DNA of 64,000 bases from Lepas anatifera (Eukaryota > Arthropoda > Thecostraca > Lepadidae): positions 247,069 through 311,068 of the forward strand of contig JAOTON010000044.1 of assembly GCA_034440635.1 (NCBI GenBank). The letters are read 5' to 3'. Shown piece by piece: positions 48,801 through 60,499 of this stretch. Numbering within the stretch: the first letter of the stretch is position 1; every line of letters begins with the position of its first letter. A program made the position numbers and the translations under genes. The notes under the pieces are model-generated. The model saw nothing but the letters and a program-made list of their open reading frames with translations. It ran no database searches and was not told the origin of the DNA.

Positions 48801-51564
48801 TTACCGTCTTTCTGCTCATGGTGCGCATTGGTGCCAGTCACTGCCGTCTTTCTGCTCATGGTGCGCATTGGTGACAGTCACTGCCGTCTTTCTGCTCATG
48901 GTGCGCATTGGTGACAGTCACTGCCGTCTTTCTGCTCATGGTGCGCATTGGTGACAGTCATTACCGTCTTTCTGCTCATGGTGTGCATTGGTGACAGTCA
49001 CTGCCGTCTTTCTGCTCATGGTGCGCATTGGTGACAGTCACTGCCGTCTTTCTGCTCATGGTGCGCATTGGTGACAGTCACTGCCGTCTTTCTGCTCATG
49101 GTGAGCATTGGTGCCAGTCACTGCCGTCTTTCTGCTCATGGTGCGCATTGGTGACAGTCACTGCCGTCTTTCTGCTCATGGTGTGCATTGGTGACAGTCA
49201 CTACCGTCTTTTGATGGTGTGCATTGGTGACAGTCACTGCCGTCTTTCTGCTCATGGTGTGCATTGGTGACAGTCACTGCCGTCTTTCTGCTCTGGTGTG
49301 CATTGGTGACAGTCACTGCCGTCTTCTGCTCATTGTGTGCATTGGTGCGGTCACGCCGTCTTCTGCTCATGGTGTGCATTGGTGACAGTCACTGCCGTCT
49401 TTCTGCTCATGGTGCGCATTGGTGACAGTCACTGCCGTCGTTCTGCTCATGGTGCGCATTGGTGACAGTCATTACCGTCTTTCTGCTCATGTTGTGCATT
49501 GGTGACAGTCATTACCGTCTTTCTGCTCATGGTGCGCATTGGTGACAGTCACTGCTGTCTTTCTGCTCATGGTGTGCATTGGTGACAGTCACTGCCGTCT
49601 TTCTGCTCATGGTGCGCATTGGTGACAGTCACTGCCGTCTTTCTGCTCATGGTGAGCATTGGTGCCAGTCACTGCCGTCTTTCTGCTCATGGTGCGCATT
49701 GGTGACAGTCACTGCCGTCTTTCTGCTCATGGTGTGCATTGGTGACAGTCACTACCGTCTTTTGATGGTGTGCATTGGTGACAGTCACTGCCGTCTTTCT
49801 GCTCATGGTGTGCATTGGTGACAGTCACTGCCGTCTTTCTGCTCATGGTGTGCATTGGTGACAGTCACTGCCGTCTTTGCTCATGTGTGCATTGGTGACG
49901 GTCACTGCCGTTTTCTGCTCATGGTGTGCATTGGTGACAGTCACTGCCGTCTTTCTGCTCATGGTGCGCATTGGTGACAGTCACTGCCGTCTTTCTGCTC
50001 ATGGTGCGCATTGGTGACAGTCATTACCGTCTTTCTGCTCATGTTGTGCATTGGTGACAGTCATTACCGTCTTTCTGCTCATGGTGCGCATTGGTGACAG
50101 TCACTGCTGTCTTTCTGCTCATGGTGTGCATTGGTGACAGTCACTGCCGTCTTTCTGCTCATGGTGCGCATTGGTGACAGTCACTGCCGTCTTTCTGCTC
50201 ATGGTGTGCATTGGTGACAGTCACTGCCGTCTTTCTGCTCATGGTGTGCATTGGTGACAGTCACTGCCGTCTTTCTGCTCATGGTGCGCATTGGTGACAG
50301 TCACTGCCGTCTTTCTGCTCATGGTGCGCATTGGTGACAGTCATTACCGTCTTTCTGCTCATGTTGTGCATTGGTGACAGTCATTACCGTCTTTCTGCTC
50401 ATGGTGCGCATTGGTGACAGTCACTGCTGTCTTTCTGCTCATGGTGTGCATTGGTGACAGTCACTGCCGTCTTTCTGCTCATGGTGCGCATTGGTGACAG
50501 TCACTGCCGTCTTTCTGCTCATGGTGTGCATTGGTGACAGTCACTGCCGCCTTTCTGCTCATGGTGCGCATTGGTGACAGTCATTGCCGTCTTTCTGCTC
50601 ATGGTGAGCATTGGTGACAGTCACTGCCGTCTTTCTGCTCATGGTGAGCATTGGTGACAGTCACTACCGTCTTTCTGCTCATGGTGAGCATTGGTGACAG
50701 TCACTGCCGTCTTTCTGCTCATGGTGTGCATTGGTGACAGTCACTGCCGTCTTTCTGCTCATGGTGCGCATTGGTGACAGTCATTACCGTCTTTCTGCTC
50801 ATGGTGCGCATTGGTGACAGTCACTGCCGTCTTTCTGCTCATGGTGAGCATTGGTGACAGTCACTGCCGTTTTTTCTGCTCATAGTGAGCATTGGTGACA
50901 GTCACTACCGTCTTTCTGCTCATGGTGCGCATTGGTGACAGTCACTGCCGTCTTTCTGCTCGTGGTGAGGAATGGTGACAGTCACTGCCGTCTTTCTGCT
51001 CATGGTGCGCATTGGTGACAGTTACTACCGCCTTTCGGCTCATGGTGTGCATTGGTGACAATCATTTCATTTTAAGACTCCACAAGCCCCTTTACCTACT
51101 CTGACCTTCGACCCCATGGAAGACCGGTTTCATCCCCTGCACCACGCAGGGGGCAAAACTTGTTTACGCTAAGTAAATATAAGGTAGCATTTTTACGCCA
51201 GCTTACCCAGGTACGAGCTGGGACAATATCATACAGTTGCAATGCCGTAGAAGCTGAGGTATCTTTCAAAGCCAACAGTTAGAGTTATCTTTTAGAGCCA
51301 ACAATGTGCTTGAGTTGGAGTTGGAGCAGAGCCAGAGTGAAGCCGACTCTGAATTCACTGAGAGGAAAGTACATTTGTAGCTCTATAATATAATCTAGTG
51401 AAAACGACTCAACAAAACCGCTAATTTATGCAGACTAACAAGATGAAAATATGTGACTTGTGCAAGTTACGTTTGACTCATCCAGCTGAGTTACGGGGTC
51501 AGCATTATCTTGCATTCAGATTGAGCCAGCACCGATTCACTAGCGGTCTGCTGGTTTCCGGCAG
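45866..51564 (+). other. Receptor intron (about 5.7 kb)
   Basis: From GTAGGT at 45866 to GCAG ending at 51564. Half of it is the 40-bp satellite at 48202-51060. The frames at 46865-47116 (minus, with a hydrophobic stretch FLFCIAIAGIFLCVAG) and 47053-47319 (plus) overlap and show no family match, so I do not call them genes. Confidence 0.85.
48202..51060. repeat. 40-bp satellite, about 71 units
   Basis: The unit is TTTCTGCTCATGGTGCGCAT then TGGTGACAGTCACTGCCGTC, exactly 40 bp through most of the array, with point variants (GCGCAT/GTGCAT/GAGCAT, ACTGCC/ATTACC). A block of about 551 bp is repeated: the same 80-codon frame and the same shortened unit (CCGTCTTTTGATGGTG) occur near 49205 and again near 49756. 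The open frames through it reflect the 120-bp common period and are not genes. Confidence 0.96.
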
Positions 51565-52099
51565 GCGGGATATACCCGGCGACTCCAGGGACACTCAACT
51601 GAGGCGCATGCAGCAGAGGTCCAAGTTCAAGGTGGTGAAAATGCTGATGGTAGTGGTAGTGGTGTTCACGCTTAGCTGGCTGCCGCTGTACACCTTCTGG
51701 CTCCTCGTCAAGTTCGTCGACCTGGGAACGCTGCCGGCCTTCGTGGGCCACCTGCTGCCGGTGGCCATGCCGGTGGCACAGTGGCTGGGCGCCTCCAACA
51801 GCTGCGTCAACCCCGTGCTCTACGCATTCTTCAACCAGAAGTACAGACAAGGATTCCAGAAGCTGCTGCAGAGCCGCAGCTGCTGCTCCATCGTCAGAAT
51901 CGAGACACCGACCGACTCTACAATGAGGAGGTCGGCACATTGTAACACGCTGCATACCACCGTTAGCCAGGCCGACCTGTCCCCGGCGGCGCTGGCTGTA
52001 CTAAAGGTTACACAAAAGGCCAACAGCAGGCAGGCCTGGCGCGAACGAACCAAGCGTGCCGCGACAGCGCGCCGCACTTCCAAATTCCCTGCCGTTTAA
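51565..52099 (+). CDS. SIFaR: SIFamide receptor, terminal exon (ICL3-TM6-TM7-tail)
   Basis: The terminal coding exon starts after TTTCCGGCAG (51555-51564) and ends at TAA 52097-52099. The first base completes AG|G (Arg) of the split codon. It encodes the third intracellular loop with RDIPGDSRDTQLRRMQQRSK, TM6 with the FTLSWLPLY version of the CWxP motif, TM7 (PVAQWLGASNSCVNPVLYAF) with NPxxY as NPVLY, helix 8 (FNQKYRQGF), and a cysteine pair (SRSCCS) suited to palmitoylation. A Ser/Thr- and basic-rich tail of about 80 residues follows. IPGxSxDxQxxRMQQ and the SRSCC tail match SIFamide receptors closely. The stop codon is part of the TTAA target of the transposon that begins here, so the tail may have been longer before insertion. 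Confidence 0.94.
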
Positions 52100-53109
52100 T
52101 ACGCGCCCCGCTGGGGTCTCTGGCATGATGCGTCCCTTTGGGGGAGGCGTATGTCACTCCCCCTCCGTATACCATTTCCCAGGAAAGCTAACAAAAAAAA
52201 TACGGACGGCGTTCGGAAGCTCTTGAAGAGACGAATGAAAATTATTTCAGTTATTTTTATATCAGGTCAATATTGAGGTCGGCATGGGTCAAGGAAGGTT
52301 CCATAGGCTTACAAAAGGGCAGTATACGTTTACCCCTCTAGATTTTAACTCAACGGAGCTAGCGAAAATATTTGTGTATCATTGGATTCTTCTCATCGTC
52401 GAATGATGTACAATATGACTCTATAGGCAAAATGGTGAAAACGAACCAACATCGAGCTAGATCAGGGTCACAGGGTGACCTGTTTAGTCATGCTGGATGT
52501 CAATCGACTTCCCGTGACAAAATAAACACAATGCAAACAAAATTGAAGCTTTATCTCAATTTAGTGGGAAGTAATTGTCAAAACAATTACTGTATGCTCC
52601 TGTGACCTCACATGGCCTTTGTGAGGTCAGAGGGTCAAAAACCCAACTTCATAGTCAAGTTTATGGTAAGAATACACGGTTTGAGGATTTTCAGGTTGGT
52701 CTATCCAGTATTTACGGAAAAGGAGTCCTTTCTATTCTTCATCGTAAAATTATCATTGGGTGACCAAAAATTGACCCCACCTTAGGTCAACAATATCAAA
52801 CTTCCGAGATAACAGATTTGTAGGCCCTAATAACCTTATAATATTGTAAAAGTTTGAAAGTGATCGGTTGGCAGATGTTCCTTAGGCGTCGTTTCAAACT
52901 CGCGATTTTGGGTTTTTAGGTCGGGTCGCTTGACCTTGAATAGCTGATTTCCTGATATGGCCTGACCTTAAAAAAGTCAGATGCGTGCAATTGATTAGGG
53001 ATAATGTACTGTAACTTTCGTTGTTCCGCATTTCTTTGTTTCTGCGTTATCAGGGAAAAACCAGGAGGGAGGGCGAATTTTGCCCCCCCCCCAGCGGGAC
53101 ACGTCTCAA
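52096..53109. mobile_element. TTAA element (copy D) at the receptor stop codon
   Basis: Homologous end to end with 3818-4838: left end TTAATACGCGCCCCGCTGGG, interior TCAGGTCAATATTGAGGTC, right end TTTTGCCCCCCCCCCAGCGG then GACACGTCTCAA, where TCAA (53106-53109) stands in place of TTAA. Its left TTAA (52096-52099) contains the TAA stop of the SIFamide receptor, so the 3' UTR begins with transposon sequence. Confidence 0.88.
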
Positions 53110-53464
53110 AACGTGATTAAACGCTATTCCAAGGCAGGCTTATATCACTGCCCTTGGAGCACACCATTTCATAGTGTTGCTGCGTTGTTTCTGCGATATA
53201 TTGGAGTCCAGCGTCGGTCATGGTGTAGATGTACGATTAATCCGACGCAGAGTTTCTGCAGGATGGCCAGTTCAGCCAAGGGGGTGCAATTTTTACCCGG
53301 AGACACTGTTTCTTAAGGTTTGACCTGTCGGGGGCGCCAATTTGCATCGTAGAGGCACCACTATTTGCAGCTTGACGTGAAAGCAATTTCAGAGGAAGGT
53401 TTTGACGGTGTGACCGGCGCCTGGGCGAAGTGGGAGGGTGTCCCAGAAAACTGCCTCCCCAAGT
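53110..53464. other. Short stretch without recognised features
   Basis: Sequence between two TTAA elements downstream of the receptor coding region. It may include 3' UTR, but I see no clear poly(A) signal to fix the end. Confidence 0.35.
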
Positions 53465-53830
53465 TTAACACGCGCATTGACGGGGGTCTGAGCCACCTTC
53501 GCTATGATGGGGGGACGGGGACCCACCTCCCCCTAAGATCTCGAGAACCACGCTAGATGGCGAAAACCCGTAAACGGCGTTGGGTAGCTTATCCACTTCT
53601 CAATCGAAAATATTTGTAACATTTTTTCAGCTCACATTTAAGGTCACTAGGGGTCAAGACAGGTCATCATAGGGATAACATGGAAATGAAGGTTTTCGGT
53701 CATTACATCTGAGCAAGTAAAAATAGGGCAAACAAATTTATACCAATCCTCGCAGCAAGCCGAATCGAATAATATTTAATATGACCTTGCTAGGTCAAAT
53801 CAGGGGTACCCCCGTCAATGCTCGTGTTAG
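53465..53830. mobile_element. Short B-family TTAA element (copy I)
   Basis: TTAACACGCGCATTGACGGG starts at 53465 and CCGTCAATGCTCGTGTTAG ends at 53830. It resembles copy B in reverse with an internal deletion, leaving 366 bp, and still contains TGACCTTGCTAGGTCA. Confidence 0.8.
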
Positions 53831-54535
53831 TGGTGTGTGTTCTGCTTTTCCTTAGGACCTATCCTTTGCTACAAAAGGCGTGGCATCGAACTTTGTCGTG
53901 GGAAGAGAATCAGATGGAGAAATGGTGGAGACGATGAGACGGTGGAGACGGGGAGACATCGGAACAAAAAGAACAGAGAGGCGGTGGAGATGGTGAGGCA
54001 GTGAAGACGGGGAGACAGTGGAGACGGGGAGTGGTCGGCAGGAGGAGCTGGTGGGAGGCTGCAGCCGTGGCCTGCCAAAGCGGCGGAGATGGGCGGACTC
54101 GTCCCTTCACTCGTGGACCAGTTGGGACGTACCCTGGGAGGAACGCTGGAAAACAGCATGCAGGGTTGCTGGTCCACCTGGGTGCTACCCACGCGGCTGC
54201 CGCTGAGCTACCTTGCCAGTGTTCTCCAAGGCAGCTGACAGGTTCGGGTATCGCCATCCACCTTCCCAGGTCGCCCCGGTCATTCTCAGGTCGGGGTCCA
54301 TTCCCTGCCCCTCCCGCCCGAGGCATTTTCAAAAATGGGTAAATATTTGATCCGTTTTGACCCCCTGTGACGTCATGGAGTAACTGATATGCCTGAAACT
54401 CGGTTCCAAAGTAAAAAAAACGGTAAGGTACCTTCAGAATTGGTTCATTTTTTCCGCAGTTTCATTTTCGGTTCCCGAGATGGCAAATGGTAGTGTTCGA
54501 TTGCCCCTCCACTGGCGTTGGTAGGTACGAGAAGA
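53831..54535. other. Purine-rich degenerate repeat and unassigned GC-rich stretch
   Basis: 53900-54035 is a degenerate tandem array of GGAGACGGGGAGACAGTG-like units. The following GC-rich 300 bp has open frames on both strands but no recognisable domain. Confidence 0.5.
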
Positions 54536-54690
54536 GCTGAGGCAGCGCCAGGCGATCATCACGCCAGCTGCACAGGTCATACAGCGTCGCCAACTCTCAC
54601 CAGGTTTGGAGGAATAGTTGGGGGCCAGCTCGCAACTATTCAGAGTCCCCACCCGGAATCGAACCAGGAAGCTACGCATTGTTCAAGATC
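54536..54690 (-). mobile_element. Possible tRNA-derived SINE fragment
   Basis: The minus strand contains a perfect B-box-like GGTTCGATTCCGGGTGGGG (near 54665-54647) followed by a body shared with 31825-31930. The A-box half is unclear and no target duplication is seen. Confidence 0.5.
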
Positions 54691-55050
54691 TTGCAACTTT
54701 TGTGATAGATCCTTCCTAAGATTGAAGTTCAAGAACGCAAAACAATTATTTGAAGGCTTACTGATTCGAACTTTGGCTCAACCCTTTTTTACGAAGTAGT
54801 TATTGGTTTTGTTAAAGGGGTTCAGGTATTGGCTCTCCACATATATCATAATAAAAAATTATAATAAAGATTGGTAATCGTTTAGCTCGAAATTCTGTTC
54901 TATACTGCCAGAAATACAGAGACATCCAAGACCGGTGGGGGCGAACCTTGGTCCGTACCTTTCCCCATAACAATTTCATTTCTCTGATATGAATGATCAG
55001 AAGAGACTACAACGGACGACGAGACCGAAAAAAGTGTCGGAATAGAGCCC

Positions 55051-55910
55051 GTATACTTCGTCAGCAGCTCCTGACCGTTACACTTCGTCAGCGGCCCCTG
55101 ACCGTTACACTTCGGTAGTGGCTCCTGACCTTAACCGTGTGGTCCGGCCGCTTGTGTGGCCACTCTCGGTAGTGGCTCCTGACCGTTACACTTCGGTAGT
55201 GGCTCCTGACCGTTACACTTCGGTAGTGGCTCCTGACCGTTACACTTCGTCAGTGGCTCCTGACCGTTACACTTCGGTAGTGGCTCCTGACCGTTACACT
55301 TCGGTAGTGGCTCCTGACCGTTACACTTCGGTAGTGGCTCCTGACCGTTACACTTCGTTAGTGGCTCCTGACCGTTACACTTCGGTAGTGGCTCCTGACC
55401 GTTACACTTCGGTAGTGGCTCCTGCCGTTACACTTCGGTCTGACCGTTACACTTCGTCAGGGCTCCTGACCGTTACACTTCGGTAGTGGCTCCTGACCGT
55501 TACACTTTGGTAGTGGCTCCTGACCGTTACACTTCGTCAGTGGCTCCTGACCGTTACACTTCGGTAGTGGCTCCTGGCCGTTACACTTCGGTAGTGGCTC
55601 CTGACCGTTACACTTCGTCAGCGGCTCCTGGCCGTTACACTTCGTCAGCGGCTCCTGACCGTTACACTTCGGTAGTGGCTCCTGACCGTTACACTTCGGT
55701 CAGTGGCTCCTGACCGTTACACTTCGGTAGTGGCTCCTGACCGTTACACTTCGGTAGTGGCTCCTGACCGTTACACTTCGTCAGCGGCTCCTGACCGTTA
55801 CACTTCGGTAGTGGCTCCTGACCGTTACACTTCGTCAGTGGCTCCTGACCGTTACACTTCGTAGCGACTCCTCACCGTAACACTTCGTGAACGGCTTCTG
55901 ACCGTTACAC
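55051..55910. repeat. 27-bp minisatellite, about 31 units
   Basis: The unit is CGGTAGTGGCTCCTGACCGT then TACACTT. Because 27 is a multiple of three, long stretches read as a 9-residue repeat (VAPDRYTSV). Indels break the frame at several points (for example near 55430), and no start context, splice site or flanking coding sequence supports a gene. Confidence 0.95.
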
Positions 55911-56439
55911 ATCTGAAACGGTATATGCATCACCTTTGCGCACGGGATGTAAGCAGATTTGAATGTGTATTCCGTTTCGTTTTTAGAGGAATTTGGCACG
56001 CTTCAAAAAAATTACAATAAACGCTTTAAAAAATTACACAGATTAGAAACATCTGAACACAAATGTTTTTCTCATACAATACAAACAAAAGCCTGAAGAA
56101 TTGACAAAAACCTGAAGAATTGATACGCGGTTTCATATTTGTAAGTCACAATGATTTTACCCTAGGTGAAGATAAAATAAAGAGTGCCTAAGGTCATTTA
56201 TTCGAATCCTTAGATCAGCCCGTCACTATAACATAGAATTATTGATTGCTGTAACTTCTTACGCTCAAAGATATAGACATAAAAGTATTCAAAAAGTATC
56301 AGACATGATAACCACCTAGTGAGCTCATCATTTACCTGACCCCAGAGTGGTTAGCGAAATACTTAATTATTTCCAAACACTTGAATATGCAAAAAAATCA
56401 TACAGACATTCTAGGAGCCTAGTTACATCCTGGTTTGGT
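55911..56439. other. Stretch without recognised features
   Basis: AT-rich unassigned sequence. Confidence 0.35.
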
Positions 56440-56790
56440 GTAACACATTTTAGAGAAGCAAAACCGCCTCACATGGGCTTAGAAAATGACATTGTAACTT
56501 GATGATCTGACTCGAGCTGAGATCAAATTTGGGGGGAGGCGGTAGTGGAGTGGTCAGTGTAGCTGGCTTCCATTCAGCCGACCCGTGTTCAAGGCCCGGC
56601 GGCTTTCCTGAACAAGGAGCAAGCTGGCTCCCGAGAAACCCTTCCAACAGGGAAAGAGTTGGGGACGCCATGTGACCCTGACAGTTAGTGCGTCGATAAG
56701 CCTCAAAAATTATTATTATAGAGATCAAATTTTGGCTAGAAGTTGTTGAATTGATAACGTTACAGGTAACAAAGTGATGAGTCAAAGACA
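56440..56790. mobile_element. Arm fragment of the 1285-6030 palindrome family, with SINE insert
   Basis: With the SINE at 56531-56720 removed, this reads like the right arm near 5640-5760: ACCGCCTCACATGGGCTTAG here against ACCGCCTCACGTGGGTTTAG there. It documents a second copy of that palindromic family. Confidence 0.7.
56531..56720 (+). mobile_element. tRNA-derived SINE with target-site duplications
   Basis: About 190 bp between two perfect copies of GAGATCAAATTT (56519-56530 and 56721-56732). The head has the tRNA-like GGCGGTAGTGGAGTGGTCAG (A-box region) and the B-box-like GTGTTCAAGGCCC about 45 bp later. The body is unrelated to a tRNA and the tail is (ATT)n. A second, partial copy on the minus strand is at 36838-36932. 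Confidence 0.88.
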
Positions 56791-57015
56791 AAGACTGTAT
56801 TCGGAGTCATCCACAGTTATAAAAACGGTTGTGGCTATTACGACACCACGTCAAGCTGTTGATAGATGAGTATATGGGATGGGCTGACACATTCGCTAGG
56901 TGAAACTTCAATACAGTCATACCTATGACATCATCACATAAAAACTGCATACACTTGATATAAAATATTCTACTTCACTCTACACGCAGTGCACCATCAT
57001 GCATGCCAAAACACC

Positions 57016-59842
57016 TTAAGTACGCTGTGACACGAGGTGGCGCTTAAGGGCACGGCAGAAAAGAGGTACTGAAAGGACTTTCAAATCAGTGGGCACATCG
57101 TTATAGTACGAAGGACCCCGGGCCACAAACCTGCGCTGGCCCATACTGCTCCGGGAACGTGGTACCCATAGGTCTCCGTCCCGGCGCGTGCTGCGCTCCC
57201 GCGTAAACCGGAGCTCCTCGAATCCCCGGGCCAGCTCCTCTGGCTCCCCAAGGCGCACTACCTTGTGCACAAGCACGAGTGTGTGATACCTAGCCAGTTC
57301 ACCCGCCGACAGCCAGCCCAAGTCCTCTAATAGATCCAAAACATGATCAAATTTGTTGCGCCCGAATATGATTTTTGCAGCATAGTTAATGATCTTTTGG
57401 AGCCGAGTGTTATTGGTTTGGGTACCATTGCCGAATACGGTGATGCAGTATCGGATCCGAGAGATGACCAGAGAGCTGACTATCGGCGAGATGACTCTGG
57501 GAGGTAAGCAGTGTCTCAGATGTGAAAGACCACTCGAAATTCAGAAACATTGACGAGTTAAGAGTGAAATATGAGGGTCCCAGCTGAGGACGCGGTCAAA
57601 GGTCAGGCCGAGATTTTTAACGCTCATGGACGGAACTAAATTATGGCTGCGGAATTTGACAGTAAAATCACCAACGTGCCGAATGTTAGGAGCACTTCCA
57701 AGAAGAATGAGTTGGGTCTTGTCAGCATTTACTTTTAGCCCATTACCCCTGAACCAGATATCAAGAGAAGTTAATGTGTTTTCCATGCGTTGAATGAGTG
57801 TCCGAAAGTCTGACTTTTGCCGCTGACAAGCACTGGAGTGTCATCCGCGTACTGGACCACGACCGCATCCTCAGCATACAGGCTCAGGTCGTTAGCAAAG
57901 ATACAGTAAAACAAAGGGCCGAGACAAGATCCTTGGAATACGCCCATGTTGTTGGGAAGACTAGAAGAAATTTTAGAAACACCCAGATTATCAGCTGGAA
58001 GGCTGACACTCTGGGTGTGGCGCCGAAAATATGCAGAGAACCAAAAAGTATCTATTGAATGAGCCTGGAGTTTTTGGAGTACACGAGAGTGGTCAATCAC
58101 ATCAAAGCATTTACTCAAATCGAGGAGACAGAGGAGGGACACCTCCCCACGATCATTAGCGGAAAGGATGTGATCAGTTATGGATACCAGCGCGCTTTCA
58201 CACGAGTGACGAGGGCGAAATCCGTGCTGGCTGGAGGCAAGAAGGTGATTATCGGAAAGGTAGGCATAGAGCTGCTGATGAACAGCACGCTCTCGGGTTT
58301 TGGTGATGCTAGGGATGATACTGATAGGACGGAAACTAGAGGGATCAGAGGAATCACCGGATTTGAAGATAGGATGGACTAGGGCGTGTTTCCAAGGATC
58401 CGGGATTTCACAAGTAAAATTTGAGCTATAGATCAAGTGGAGAAGCGCCAGGCCCTGGGATTCGAAGATGAGACGGACGATGTGCATGCTAATACCATCG
58501 CCAGCACTGGAGGTGGAGGAGCCCCTACTGAAGAATATGGTTTGTAGCTCATCCAATGTGATGAGTCGCAGGGTGAAAGCGCAGGCGCCAACGCGTGGCA
58601 GTCGGCACGCAGGTGTTTGGACCGCTCCCATAGCGGCAACCTCAGCCACCACGCGCGGGCCGACGTCAACAAAGAAATGGTTAAGCTCATCAGCTGTGGA
58701 ATCTGGAATTACTCGGGTCCCTCCTTTTTTCCACCAATCACTCTGTCAACACACCTCCACATACCCCTGCGCCCCTTCTCCCTCAGTCGCCTGTGCACAT
58801 CGTCGCGCATATAACGTCGCATCGCTCCCCTTACCTGACGATTTAGGTCACCATACACCTCAGACCGGTGGCCGCCGATTGCCAGCGCCGCCCTGCGACG
58901 AGCCATCAAATCAATTGTTAAATCTGACACCACAGGCGCGTTTGGATTGCGGATACGAATGGTTCTTACTGGAGCATGGCGATTAAGAACAGTCAGCAAT
59001 TTCCTCGAGAATACAGTCCATTTTTCAGCAACACTGTTGGATGCAAAAACATCTGACCAATCAACACACATCATATTAAAATTCAGGGCGGCGGGGTCAA
59101 TGCGACGCAGACAGCGGGTCTGAACAAAAGTAGGCTTTGGACGGCATCGTGGCACGCTGAGCTGAGCACGAACAAATGTGTGCGGACGGTAATGACAGAA
59201 TTTGGTACCAAAATGAGTAACTAAATCTGGGCTATTAGTGATGATGACATCTAAACATGACCCGGCGGGGCGATAGGTAGGCTGATTAATACATTGGTGT
59301 AGCGTATAGCCCTTCAAAAAGTCCGTCCACAAGATAGCGCTTGGCACGATTAATTAGAGGTTTCAAAACATCACAATTTATGTCACCAAATATCACACAT
59401 TTAGCAGAAGGGTGAGCCAAAACAACATCCTGATATTCAAGTTCCAAATGATCAAAATCAGCACGTAAATCAGCATCATTGTAACGTGGCGGTCGATAGA
59501 GATGCAGAAGACAGTCTGCCGTTTAGAGTCCGGTTTCACTGAAATCCAAAGAGTCTCCAGTCGACTGTTCGCTGGTTTTGTGACGCGAGTGTTCAGCTGT
59601 TTCGCTTTCATACCCTGTCTGACAGCGAGGGTGACTCCTCCGTATCCGCTGTTATCTGGCCGCGGCATGGAGTGAACAGTGTAGCCGGGCAGCAGGAACA
59701 TACAACGAGGTGTGTAAAGGCGGAGCCAAGTCTCGCAAATCCCAAAAACATCGTAGTCGAAATCTAGCAAATCACGAGAAAGGGGCAGAATAGAAGGTTT
59801 CATAGATTGAATGTTGAGAGCGCCAATTCGAAGGGATGCCAC
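57016..59842 (-). pseudogene. Near-complete LINE ORF2 (endonuclease-reverse transcriptase), broken
   Basis: Read from 59842 down, the endonuclease begins MASLRIGALNIQSMKPS, with CETWL (catalytic Glu) and YGGVTLAV. GDINCDV, in a shifted frame near 59390, is the GDxN motif. The expected SDH near 59190 reads CHYRPH. A linker region follows to 58709. RT shows RPISIIPSITK, QHGFRPRHSC, the motif A segment LDLSKCFDVIDH, a motif B variant GVFQGSCLGPLFY and YADD at motif C (near 57840). The C-terminal end is RRFVARGPSYYNDVP to a stop at 57016. At least three frameshifts separate these blocks (near 59390, 58690 and 57780). About 940 codons would be normal for a CR1/L2/jockey-like ORF2. The lost endonuclease His and the frameshifts make it inactive. 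Confidence 0.88.
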
Positions 59843-60180
59843 AGATGTACTCTTCCGATCTCCCCATCTGCTCTGCTACCACGCCTAAGCGCACCCCGGC
59901 TGCTGCGAGTACCTCGGCCCCTGCGATGCCGTCTCCCCTCGCTCGGTGATTGGTTGATGGGCTCAGCTCCGCGGCCCGCTGCCAGTGAGGCGGGGTCACG
60001 TCTGACCCGGCCCGGCCCAAGGCCAGGGCTGGTGCGCGGTGCGAAGGGCTCAAGGTCACGCAGAGTGTGACAGTGCACGGTCGAGTGGAGTACAGGCGTG
60101 ACAACAGTGAAGATCAGTTTCACAACAGCCAGAAGAAGGACCAACTTCAGGATTTCCTCATTCCGATCAGCTCAGAATCA
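59843..60180 (-). other. Possible LINE sequence upstream of ORF2
   Basis: GC-rich minus-strand sequence continuing upstream from the ORF2 start. It may be an ORF1 remnant or 5' UTR, but no coiled-coil or RRM-like motif is visible. Confidence 0.35.
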
Positions 60181-60499
60181 TTTGTGAGAAGCTAAGCAAG
60201 GGAGGAGAGGAGGTAAGAAGTGAGCTCTCAAGTGGGGGTGGATCATCAATCTCAATCCAATGAAAATTCGTAAACTTCCACCAAACTGGCAAGAGATAAC
60301 GCGAGCCCGGCTCCAGGTCGGAGGCTGTCTCCCGTCTCTGGCCAAGCGAATCGGTTAGCCCCTCTTATATCCCGCTCCTGCGGACTCGACCGGTATGTAC
60401 CATATTGATGTAGACTTTGGATAGCCCCCTCCCCCACTATATACATGTAAGGAAGGGGAGTTAAAACGGAAATGATTGGAAGCCATACGTGATAAGAAA

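Noticed and set aside
48021..49821. Repeated 80-111-codon frames in the 40-bp satellite
   Set aside because: Generated by the 40-bp unit read in three phases; no start context or splice sites.
48202..51060. CRISPR-like regular array
   Set aside because: Units are contiguous with no unique spacers and the genome is clearly eukaryotic.
51491..51955. Minus-strand 154-codon frame
   Set aside because: Antisense of the terminal receptor exon; plus strand has the GPCR motifs and matching splice sites.
55118..55713. In-frame 9-residue repeat protein (VAPDRYTSV)
   Set aside because: Unit length of 27 keeps frame by chance; indels break it and nothing flanking supports a gene.
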